Assembly: GCF_014647515.1 (NCBI RefSeq)
Contig: NZ_BMPI01000058.1
Coordinates: forward strand, 1-64,000
DNA from: Dactylosporangium sucinum
Lineage (GTDB): Bacteria > Actinomycetota > Actinomycetes > Mycobacteriales > Micromonosporaceae
Direction: 5' to 3'
DNA length: 64,000 nucleotides
Shown: one piece after another, positions 16,457 through 23,828 of the stretch
Position numbering within the stretch: position 1 is the first letter of the stretch
Layout: each line of letters opens with the position of its first letter
Notes under the pieces: model-generated
Databases searched by the model: none
The model's input: the letters and a program-made list of their open reading frames with translations, nothing else
Told to the model about the DNA's origin: nothing
Position numbers and translations under genes: made by a program

Positions 16457-16529
16457 TGGCGGCGGCGACGGCGTCGGGGCTGGCGGCGGCGAGGGTGGGG
16501 GGTGGCGGCGGCGAGGGTGGGGGTGGGGT
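16457..16529 (+). repeat. G-rich direct repeats, quadruplex-prone
   Basis: TGGCGGCGGCGA occurs at 16457, 16481 and 16503. The last two are followed by GGGTGGGGG, giving a 22-bp repeat, and the end of the block has several runs of three or more G. It sits directly upstream of the MarR operators. Confidence 0.6.
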
Positions 16530-16533
16530 GTGT

Positions 16534-16578
16534 CGATGTATCAGGGTTGATGCATCAGAATTGTTGTATTGTGGCGGC
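16534..16578 (+). promoter_or_regulatory. MarR gene promoter with three 14-bp-phased operator units
   Basis: Units CGATGTATCA (16534), TGATGCATCA (16548) and TGTTGTATTG (16562) repeat at exactly 14 bp, matching the array upstream of the hydrolase gene. A -10-like TATTGT (16567-16572) inside unit 3 ends 6 nt before GTG 16579, so autorepression of a leaderless transcript is likely. No clear -35 at normal spacing. Confidence 0.78.
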
Positions 16579-17007
16579 GTGAACGGGTTGGAGCTGCTTG
16601 TCCTCGGGCGGACGCTCATGAAGATCGGCGGCTCCGCGCTGCCGACCGCCGGTGGGGCCTCCCTGCCCGCCAGCGTGCGGTCCGTGCTCGTCGACATCGT
16701 CCAGCACCCCGGCAGCTCGATCGGCGAGATCACCGCGCGGACCGGGTTTCCGCAGAGTCACGTGTCGGCGTCGATCGCCAAGCTGATCGAGTCCGGCGAC
16801 GTCGTCACCGACGTCGATCCCGCCGATCGGCGGCGGACCCGCGCCACGGTCAACCCCGGGGCCGCCGGGGCGCTGCTCGTCGTCACCGACACGCCCGTCG
16901 ACGACGCCGTCGCGGAGGCGCTGCCCGACCCGGCGGCGCTGCCCGAGGTGCTCGCGGCGCTCGAGACCCTCGCCCGGCACCTCAACCCCGGCGGCCGGCA
17001 CCGCTGA
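16579..17007 (+). CDS. MarR-family transcriptional regulator
   Basis: A 142-residue regulator. A winged helix-turn-helix is seen at residues 38-90 (LVDIVQHPGSSIGEITART...VSASIAKLIESGDVVTDVDPADRRRTRATV), typical of MarR/IclR-like wHTH with the basic wing. The GTG start lies 6 nt after a -10-like box and has no ribosome-binding site, so translation is probably leaderless. Its own promoter and that of the hydrolase at 15799 share a 14-bp-phased operator, making it the likely repressor of both. It is convergent with the LLM oxidoreductase gene. Confidence 0.85.
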   Translation: MNGLELLVLGRTLMKIGGSALPTAGGASLPASVRSVLVDIVQHPGSSIGEITARTGFPQSHVSASIAKLIESGDVVTDVDPADRRRTRATVNPGAAGALLVVTDTPVDDAVAEALPDPAALPEVLAALETLARHLNPGGRHR

Positions 17008-17018
17008 CGGGCCGCCGG

Positions 17019-17873
17019 CTACTTGAGGACGGCGTCGGCCAGGGCGTCCACCTCGGACAGTTGCGGGATCGTCGGGAAGAAGACCAGCTCGGTCAGGCCC
17101 GCGTCCGCGAAGGCCCGGACGGCCGCGGCCGCCGCGGCCGGGCTGGTGATCGCGCTCTGCGCGACCCGGTCGGCGTAGTCGCCGAGGAAGCCGTAGTAGC
17201 GGCGCAGCGCGGCGGACGTCTCGGTGGCGTCGGCGAAGCCGTAGTAGCACAGGGCGGCCAGGCGGGGCTCACCGTCGCGGCCGCCCTCGCGCCAGGCCTG
17301 CCGGATCCGCGGCACGGTCTGGGCCGCCATCTCCGGAGTGCCGCCGCCCATCGTCCAGCCGTCGCCCCAGCGGACGGTCCGCTCGACCGCCCGGTCGCCC
17401 GAGCCGCCGACCAGGATCGGCACCCGGCCGCGGACCGGACGGGGGCCGACCGGGAACTCGCCGCCCGCGACCGGCTCGCCGGCCCAGGCGCGCTGCAGCA
17501 GGTCGAGCGTCTCGTCCATGAGCGCGCCGCGGCGCTTGAACGGGCGGTCCATCGCCGCGAAGTCGTCGGGCCGGCCGCCGACGCCCAGGCCCAGGGTCAG
17601 CCGGCCGCCGGACAGCGCGTCCACGCTCGCCGTCACCTTCGCCAGGTGCACCGGGCGGTACAACGGAGTGAGCAGGATGTCGGTGAACAGGCGGACGCGG
17701 GTCGTGGCGGCGGCCGCGGCGGCCAGCGCGGTGAGGCTGTCGTAGTTCGGGTAGACGATGCGGTCGATCGTGCCGAGGGAGGCGAAGCCGCGCTCCTCGG
17801 CGCGGCGCGCCCAGGCGACGAGGTCGGGGCCGGCGATGTCCAGCGTGGTCGGAAGGCCGATGCCGATGTCCAT
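17019..17873 (-). CDS. LLM-class flavin-dependent oxidoreductase
   Basis: A 284-residue luciferase-like monooxygenase-fold protein. It starts MDIGIGLPTT and has RLFTDILLTPLYRPVHLAK, the conserved LTLGLGVGGRPDDFAAM region, and VPILVGGSGDRAVERTVRWGDGW. Members use F420 or FMN; which one is not decidable here. The gene is followed closely by no partner, and the CPBP gene ends 18 bp upstream. Confidence 0.88.
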   Translation of the reverse strand: MDIGIGLPTTLDIAGPDLVAWARRAEERGFASLGTIDRIVYPNYDSLTALAAAAAATTRVRLFTDILLTPLYRPVHLAKVTASVDALSGGRLTLGLGVGGRPDDFAAMDRPFKRRGALMDETLDLLQRAWAGEPVAGGEFPVGPRPVRGRVPILVGGSGDRAVERTVRWGDGWTMGGGTPEMAAQTVPRIRQAWREGGRDGEPRLAALCYYGFADATETSAALRRYYGFLGDYADRVAQSAITSPAAAAAAVRAFADAGLTELVFFPTIPQLSEVDALADAVLK

Positions 17874-17891
17874 GAGGCCGACCTTACGACG

Positions 17892-18515
17892 CTATGACCC
17901 GAATTGGGTCCCGTGGTAGAAATACCGCCCGAGCCCGACGGTGAAGATGAGCAGGCCGTAGAGCGCGTGCTCGACGCAGGCGACGAACAGCGAGCGGGTC
18001 TGCTGGTAGCGGCGGGCGAAGAGCCAGCCGCCGACGAGGGTGAGGGCGACGGCCAGGACGTTGCCGAAGAGGATGTGCGCGAAGCCGAACGCGACCGCGC
18101 TCGCGCCTGCCCCAAGTAACGGGGACCGTAACAACGGCGCGTACCGGTGCAGCAGGAATGCCCGGAACAGCAGCTCCTGCGGGTACACCGAAAGCACCGG
18201 ATAGGCGATGACGATGAGCGCCCAGAGGCCGGGGTTGTGCCGGGGCAGGTCGAAGAAATGCTCCCGGTCGAACGCCCAGACCGCGCCCACGGCGACGACG
18301 GCCGCGACCGCCCACAGCCCGAGGACCGACGGCAGCGCCGGTCGCAGCGCCGAGGCCCGCCACAGGTCGCGCCGGTCGAAGCCGGACGCGCGGCGGAAGT
18401 AGAAGGCGACGGCGACGGTCAGCAGGAGCAGCACGGGGATCGGGCCGCCGGGGATGTCGACGACGGCGAACAGCCCGACGAGGACGAAGAAGATGATGAT
18501 GAACTCGGCAGCCAT
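17892..18515 (-). CDS. CPBP-family intramembrane metalloprotease
   Basis: A 207-residue polytopic membrane protein of the CAAX-protease/bacteriocin-processing (Abi) family. Motif 1 reads YPQELLFRAF, so the first Glu of the usual EExxxR is Gln while the second Glu and the Arg are kept; motif 2 is FAHILFGN. The start ATG 18515 is chosen because it leads directly into a membrane helix and avoids overlap with the divergent gene at 18568. The Gln substitution makes catalysis uncertain. Confidence 0.8.
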   Translation of the reverse strand: MAAEFIIIFFVLVGLFAVVDIPGGPIPVLLLLTVAVAFYFRRASGFDRRDLWRASALRPALPSVLGLWAVAAVVAVGAVWAFDREHFFDLPRHNPGLWALIVIAYPVLSVYPQELLFRAFLLHRYAPLLRSPLLGAGASAVAFGFAHILFGNVLAVALTLVGGWLFARRYQQTRSLFVACVEHALYGLLIFTVGLGRYFYHGTQFGS

Positions 18516-18567
18516 CCGGGGGACGGTGCCACCCGCAGGTAACGTCGGCACCCTACTCTCGTAGCCG

Positions 18568-19710
18568 ATGCGCATCGCGAGCTACAACGTCGAGAACCTC
18601 TTCAACCGGGCGAAGATCTTCGACCAGCGGACGTGGGCCCTCGGGCGGCCCGTGCTCGAGGCGTTCCAGCGGATCGGCGACCTGCTCGAAGAGCCGGTGT
18701 ATACGCCCGAGATCCAGCACGACATCCTGCGCGAGCTGGCCCGGCTCGGGCTGCGCAACGGCGACACCGCGAAGTTCGCGCGGCTGCGGCAGAACCGCGG
18801 GCGCCTGGTCGTCCGCCGCCGCGACGGGCGGGTCGAGGTGGTCGCCGGCGGGCGCGACGACTGGATCGGCTGGGTCGAGCTCACCACCGACCGGGTCGAC
18901 GAGCTGGCCCTGCTGAACACCGCACGGGTCGTCCTCGACGTGCGCGCCGACATCCTCGCCGTGATCGAGGCGGAGAGCCGCCTCGCGCTGCGGCGCTTCG
19001 CCGAGGGCGGGCTGCGCGGCCTGTACGAGCACATCATGGTCGTCGACGGCAACGACGAGCGGGGCATCGACGTCGGCGTGATGTCCACCGTGGACTACCC
19101 GCTCACCGGCCAGCGGACCCACGTCGACGACGTGGACGAGCGCGGGCGGGTGTTCAGCCGCGACTGCCCGGAGTACCACTTCACCACCCCCACCGGCGAG
19201 GACCTCGTGGTGCTCGTCAACCACCTCAAGAGCAAGGGCTACGGCGGCAAGGTGGCCTCCGACGCCACCCGGCGGCGGCAGGCCGCCCGGGTCGCCGAGA
19301 TCTACCGCGCGCAGCGCACCCCGCTGGTCGCGGTGGTCGGCGACCTCAACGACACGCCGGAGAGCGAGCCGCTCGCGCCGCTGCTGCGCGAGACCGACCT
19401 GCGCGACATCTCGACACATCCGGCCTTCGAGGACGGCGGGCGGCCCGGCACGTACGGCTCCTGCACCGCCCGCAACAAGCTCGACTACGTCCTGCTGTCG
19501 CCGGCGCTGTTCGCGGCCGCGACCGGCGGCGGCATCCTGCGCAAGGGCGTGTGGGGTGGCCGGCGGGGCGTGCTGTGGCCCATCTATGACACGATGACGA
19601 AGCCGGTCCATGCGGGCTCGGACCACGCCGCCATCTTCGCCGACATCGACCTCACCCGTTTGAGCGACCAACAACCGGTGAAAATCGGGCGAACACTGCG
19701 CCCAGAGTAG
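18568..19710 (+). CDS. endonuclease/exonuclease/phosphatase (EEP) family protein, paralogue A
   Basis: A 380-residue protein of the Mg-dependent EEP fold: RIASYNVENLF at the N-terminus, VIEAE (metal-binding Glu), VVDGNDERGIDVG, LVNHLKSKGYGG, VVGDLNDTPESEP, and the C-terminal SDHAAIFADIDL. It could act on nucleic acid or a phosphoester. A paralogue with the same motif order lies at 36154. A TACTCT box ends 8 nt before the ATG. The nuclease-ATPase set begins 34 nt downstream in the same direction, so co-transcription is possible. Confidence 0.85.
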   Translation: MRIASYNVENLFNRAKIFDQRTWALGRPVLEAFQRIGDLLEEPVYTPEIQHDILRELARLGLRNGDTAKFARLRQNRGRLVVRRRDGRVEVVAGGRDDWIGWVELTTDRVDELALLNTARVVLDVRADILAVIEAESRLALRRFAEGGLRGLYEHIMVVDGNDERGIDVGVMSTVDYPLTGQRTHVDDVDERGRVFSRDCPEYHFTTPTGEDLVVLVNHLKSKGYGGKVASDATRRRQAARVAEIYRAQRTPLVAVVGDLNDTPESEPLAPLLRETDLRDISTHPAFEDGGRPGTYGSCTARNKLDYVLLSPALFAAATGGGILRKGVWGGRRGVLWPIYDTMTKPVHAGSDHAAIFADIDLTRLSDQQPVKIGRTLRPE

Positions 19711-19744
19711 CGGATCAATCTCGACGCGTGACAATCTGGGCCCA

Positions 19745-20713
19745 ATGACGGCGACCACGGCGGCGACGAGTCTCGCCTCCGGCGAGCCTCCGATCAACTT
19801 CGCCGCTCATCAGCTGCGCACCGGCAACATCGCCGGTGCGCGAGACGACTTCGAGCAGATGCTGGCGATGCTGCTCGCCGCGATCTACCCCGGCGCCCGG
19901 GCGATCACCGCCAACCCCGGCGACTGGGGCATCGACATCCTCCTCGGCGAGCTGTCCGGCCTCGTCATCGTCTGGCAGTCGAAGTACTTCTGGCCCACCG
20001 TGACGAAGAGCCACCACGGCCAGATCCGCGAGTCGTTCGACTCGGCGCTCGCCGCCGCCGCGCGCAACGGCTACCGGCTCAGCCAGTGGATCCTGTGCGT
20101 GCCGGCGAGCATGGACGCGCCCACGGCCCAGTGGTGGGACAACTGGCGGGCCCGCCGGCAGCGCGAGACCGGCGTCGCCATCGAGCTGTGGCACGAGAAC
20201 GTGCTGCGCAACCTGCTGGTCAAGCCCGACTGCGCGCACGTGCGCCGGCACTTCTACGACCCGTACGTGCCGGCGCAGACCCGGCGGGTGCCGCTGCGCG
20301 ACCTGTCCGACGAGGACGCGACGAGCCTCGACGACGCGCTGTTCGTGCGGCAGCTGCGGGCGGCCGGGCACGTCGAGGTCGGCGCGGCCAAGCGGGAGTA
20401 CTTCAACGCCGAGATCATGGCCCGCGAGGTCCTCGACAAGCGCCTGCCGGACGAGCTCGCCGCCCTCCTCGAGGCCGACGGCGTGGTGCACGGCATCTGG
20501 GAGGCGCGGTTCAACGCCATGGCGTTCACCGGAGATCCCCACCTGCCGGGCCTGCACGCCGGCGTGATGACGGAGATCCGCGAGTCCGGCGCGTTCCCGG
20601 AACGGCTGCGGGCCGGCCCGGTGCACCGCTGCGGCCTCATGCACCGGGTGGTGGAGGACCGGCGGGCCGGCTGGGTCCGGCACTGGCGGGAGGTGGCGAG
20701 TGAACCCCGATGA
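19745..20713 (+). CDS. PD-(D/E)xK nuclease-like effector of ABC-3C-type system
   Basis: A 322-residue protein. Residues 30-100 carry a restriction-endonuclease-like core: a helix with DDFEQML, then GDWGID (Asp64) and a strand ending WQSKYF (Gln78, Lys80), i.e. the Mrr-like D-(Q/E)xK arrangement. Residues 100-190 complete the fold (WILCVPASMDAPTAQWWD). The C-terminal 130 residues match no domain I know and are the expected position of an ABC-3C partner-binding region. It overlaps the winged-helix gene by 14 nt. Inferred role: DNA-cleaving effector held in check or triggered by the ATPase. Confidence 0.78.
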   Translation: MTATTAATSLASGEPPINFAAHQLRTGNIAGARDDFEQMLAMLLAAIYPGARAITANPGDWGIDILLGELSGLVIVWQSKYFWPTVTKSHHGQIRESFDSALAAAARNGYRLSQWILCVPASMDAPTAQWWDNWRARRQRETGVAIELWHENVLRNLLVKPDCAHVRRHFYDPYVPAQTRRVPLRDLSDEDATSLDDALFVRQLRAAGHVEVGAAKREYFNAEIMAREVLDKRLPDELAALLEADGVVHGIWEARFNAMAFTGDPHLPGLHAGVMTEIRESGAFPERLRAGPVHRCGLMHRVVEDRRAGWVRHWREVASEPR

Positions 20714-21182
20714 CGTCTCGGTCTTCCGCCAGGCCCGGCTGCTCCTGCTGCTGGCCACCGCCGCCGAGCCGGTGGACGCCGAGCGGCTCGGCGTCTACGA
20801 CTTCCTGGCCGCCCACCCGCTGCTGCTGGCCCGGGCCGACACCGACCCCGACCGCACCGCGCTGCGGCTCGCCGGGTTCGACGACCGGGCGGTGGCCTAC
20901 GCGAGCCCGGCCCAGCGGTGGGTCACCGCCCAGCAGCACCTCGCCCGCGACCTCACCGAGCTGGTCGCCCGCGGCCTGGTGCGGGCGGCGGCCACCGGCC
21001 GGGTGACGTACCACCTCACCCCGGAGGGCGCGGCCATGGCCGCCGGATTCACGGCAATGTATGCTCACTCATACATCACAGCGGCGCGCGTCGTCATTCG
21101 TCGCCTTCGGCGGGTGAGCGGACGTAAGCTTCGTGAGGGCCTGCGACAGTGGCTCCTTCCGGCCCTGAAGGATCTGGCATGA
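20700..21182 (+). CDS. ABC-3C-type middle component (winged-helix protein)
   Basis: A 160-residue protein. The start GTG 20700 is preceded by GGGAGG (20688-20693). It has an N-terminal helical part (FRQARLLLLLATAAEPV), a winged-helix-like segment (LARDLTELVARGLVRAAATGRVTYHLTPEGAAMAAGF), and a basic C-terminus. Small winged-helix proteins between the effector and an SMC/Rad50-like ATPase are the middle component of ABC-three-component systems. It shares ATGA with the ATPase start, so all three genes are translationally coupled. Confidence 0.75.
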   Translation: MNPDDVSVFRQARLLLLLATAAEPVDAERLGVYDFLAAHPLLLARADTDPDRTALRLAGFDDRAVAYASPAQRWVTAQQHLARDLTELVARGLVRAAATGRVTYHLTPEGAAMAAGFTAMYAHSYITAARVVIRRLRRVSGRKLREGLRQWLLPALKDLA

Positions 21183-23092
21183 TCGGTTTGCGGGCACACG
21201 GCATCCGGCTCCGGCGGCTGCGCCTCCACGGTGGCGACCGGACCTACGACGTCGACTTCCGCGCGTCCGACGACGCGCCCCGCCCGCTGTCGGTGCTCGC
21301 CGGCGCGTTCAGCACCGGCAAGACCACGATCCTCGAGTTCGTCGACTACTGCCTCGGCGCCGGCGACCACCCCCGGCACCCGGAGATCATGCCGAAGGTC
21401 AAGGCGGCGACGCTGGAGGTCGAGCTGTCCGGCTCGCCGTATCTCATCGAGCGCACCGTCGGCGAGCCGTCGATGTTCGCCTACGTGCGCGCCGGCCGCC
21501 TCGACGAGCCCGGCGCCGCCCCGCCGGTGCGCCGCCCGTTACGGCCCGCCGGCAACCCGGAGAGCCTGTCGAGCATGCTGTTGTCGCACTGCAAGCTGCA
21601 GGGCGTGCGGCTCTCTCAGGAGACCGAGGACCCGCTGAGCTTCCGCGACCTCATGTGGCTGTGTTTCCTGCCCAACGAGCGGCTCGACGACAAGGACCTG
21701 CTGTTCGAGAGCGTGCCGATGAAGCACCTCAAGCTCCGCCAGGTCGTCGACGTCGTCTTCGACGTCCACGACGACCACTTGGTGGAGATCGGCCGGCGGA
21801 TCCGCACCCTGGAGGCCGGGCTGGGCGCCGCCCGCACCGCCTACCGGGCGGCCGAGCAGCTCGTCGACGAGCAGCGGGTCGGCAGCCGGGCCGATCTGGA
21901 GGCCCTGCACGACCGCGCCAAGGACGAGCTCGCCGAGTGTGCCCAGGCCCTCGCCGCCCTCGACACCCAGGCCCGCGCCGACACCCGCTTCGCCGAGGAG
22001 CTGCGCGAGCGGCACCGGGCCGCCGCCGAGGAGGCCCGCGCCGGCGCGGCGGCCCTGCGCGACCGCGAGACCCAGCTGCAGCGGATGACCACCCTGCGCG
22101 GCACCTACGCCGACGACGTCAGCAAGTGGACCATGCTCGCCGAGGCCGAGCGGCTCTTCGAGCCGATGCGGGTGACCGCCTGCCCGTCGTGCCTGGCCCC
22201 GCTCGCGGGCGGCGAGTCGCACTGCCCGGCCTGCCGGCTGCCGATCACCGGCGGCGGCGCCGTCGACGTGTCCGGCGAGCTGCGCTCGGCCCGCACCCGG
22301 CTCGGCGAGCTGACCCGCTACCTGGAGGAGCTGGAGGCCGAGCTGCCGGGCCTGCGGGCCGAGGCCGAGCGGGCGCAGGAGGCCGAGGCCCGCGCCGCGG
22401 CCGAGGTCGACACGATGACGGCCCACGCCGTCACGCCCTACCTGGCCCAGCGCGACGCCCTCGCCCGCCGCCGCGAGGAGGCCGCCGCGACGCTGCAGCG
22501 CGCCGACAGCGGCCTGCGGCTCGTGCAGAGCCTGGAGCGGCGGGCGACCGGCATCCTCCAGCAGATGGACCAGATCGCCGCGCACCGCGAGGAGCTCGCC
22601 GCCGCCGGTGGTCATGCCCGCCGCGCCTCCCGGTCCGCGGTCGTCCGCCGCGTCGGCGAGCGGTACCGCGAGATCCTCGAGGCCTGGAAGTACCCGAAGC
22701 TCGCCGACGCCTACCTCGCCGAGGACCTGACCCCGTACATGCGCGGCGAGGCGTACACCGCCGCCTCCTCCGGCGGCCGCACGCTCATCGCGCTCGCCTG
22801 GCAGCTCGCCCTCTTCGAGATCGCCTGGGAGTCCCGCTCGTCGCACCCCGGGTTCCTCCTGCTCGACAGCCCGCAGAAGAACCTCGGCGTCGCCGGCGAC
22901 CTCGCCGACAGCCAGACGATCGAGCGCATCTACCGCCACCTCGAGGACTGGCTGGCCGGCCGCGGGGTCGGCGCCCAGATCGTCGTGGCCGACAACGCGC
23001 CGCCGCCGGCCGCGGCCGCCGACGTCATCGTCCGCTTCACCCGACGGCCCGACCAGCCGCCCTACGGCCTCATCGACGACGAGACAAGCTGA
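21179..23092 (+). CDS. Rad50/SMC-like ATPase of ABC-3C-type system
   Basis: A 637-residue ATPase. It has Walker A GAFSTGKT (42-49), a long coiled coil (about 205-330), and a zinc-hook-like tip C335/C338/C349/C352 (CPSC, CPAC). A return coil follows (about 365-495), then an ABC signature SSGGRT (530-535) and Walker B FLLLDSP with Asp563. The zinc tip at the apex and the two coiled arms are Rad50-like, but the protein is half the usual length. The start ATG is fixed by the overlap with the middle component stop. Its 3' end overlaps the convergent gene by 23 bp. Inferred role: sensor/switch for the adjacent nuclease. Confidence 0.88.
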   Translation: MIGLRAHGIRLRRLRLHGGDRTYDVDFRASDDAPRPLSVLAGAFSTGKTTILEFVDYCLGAGDHPRHPEIMPKVKAATLEVELSGSPYLIERTVGEPSMFAYVRAGRLDEPGAAPPVRRPLRPAGNPESLSSMLLSHCKLQGVRLSQETEDPLSFRDLMWLCFLPNERLDDKDLLFESVPMKHLKLRQVVDVVFDVHDDHLVEIGRRIRTLEAGLGAARTAYRAAEQLVDEQRVGSRADLEALHDRAKDELAECAQALAALDTQARADTRFAEELRERHRAAAEEARAGAAALRDRETQLQRMTTLRGTYADDVSKWTMLAEAERLFEPMRVTACPSCLAPLAGGESHCPACRLPITGGGAVDVSGELRSARTRLGELTRYLEELEAELPGLRAEAERAQEAEARAAAEVDTMTAHAVTPYLAQRDALARRREEAAATLQRADSGLRLVQSLERRATGILQQMDQIAAHREELAAAGGHARRASRSAVVRRVGERYREILEAWKYPKLADAYLAEDLTPYMRGEAYTAASSGGRTLIALAWQLALFEIAWESRSSHPGFLLLDSPQKNLGVAGDLADSQTIERIYRHLEDWLAGRGVGAQIVVADNAPPPAAAADVIVRFTRRPDQPPYGLIDDETS

Positions 23093-23828
23093 AGCCCCGC
23101 GCCGGCGAGTTGTCCACATAGGACGCGTCATAGCGGGACGCGCTGCCGGTCAGGGCGAAGAGTCTTCCGTTCTCGGTGATTTCGACGGTACCGCCGGTGC
23201 CCGCGCCCCCGGCCCAGTCGACCAGCAGGCTCCAGGAGTACGCGGCCCGCTTCGCCGTGAACGCGATCACGACGGTGCCCCGTTCCCCGGCCCGCAGCTC
23301 CAGGTTGCGCGTCGCGAGCGCGTCGGCCCCGGTCGCGTCGGCCACGACGGCGTCGGGCGCGTCGAGGTCGCAGGTGACGGCGGCCGGCTCGGCGGCGGCC
23401 CCGGCAGCGCTCGGGGCGATCTCGGTCCCGTCGAACACCGCCGCGGTGCCGGCCTTCCGCACGCGGATGCGCGTGACCCGCACCGGTTCGTCGGGCGCCG
23501 TGAACGTCAGCGTCACGTCGAGCCGGTCGCGGGCCGCCCCACCGGTGTGCTTGAGGAACGCCGGCCAGTCGGCGGCGGCGCGCATGCCGGCCCGCAGGGC
23601 GGCGGCCGCGGCGCCGGTGGTCAGCGGCTCGGGCAGGGCGAGCCGGGCCCGGGCGTAGCCGGCGTCGACCGCGACGAGCAGCTCCGGCCGGCTGCTGGCC
23701 GTGGCCAGCCCGGTGGTGACCGCCCGCCCGGCGGTGACCACGGGCCGGGGCCGGACGAGCCCCGCGGTGGCCGCCGCCGCGACGGCGAGCGCTACCGCGA
23801 CGGCGCCGCTCCTGAGCCGGGGCGTCAC
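23070..23828 (-). CDS. hypothetical exported protein
   Basis: A 252-residue protein with an N-terminal hydrophobic segment (SGAVAVALAVAAAATAGLV). A beta-rich extracytoplasmic region follows (RDRLDVTLTFTAPDEPVRVTR, GERGTVVIAFTAKRAAYSWSLLVDWAGG, VEITENGRLFALTG). I recognise no family. It starts with a GTG that overlaps the stop of the beta-propeller gene by 4 nt, so the two are translated as a pair and probably work outside the cell together. Confidence 0.72.
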   Translation of the reverse strand: MTPRLRSGAVAVALAVAAAATAGLVRPRPVVTAGRAVTTGLATASSRPELLVAVDAGYARARLALPEPLTTGAAAAALRAGMRAAADWPAFLKHTGGAARDRLDVTLTFTAPDEPVRVTRIRVRKAGTAAVFDGTEIAPSAAGAAAEPAAVTCDLDAPDAVVADATGADALATRNLELRAGERGTVVIAFTAKRAAYSWSLLVDWAGGAGTGGTVEITENGRLFALTGSASRYDASYVDNSPARGFSLSRRR

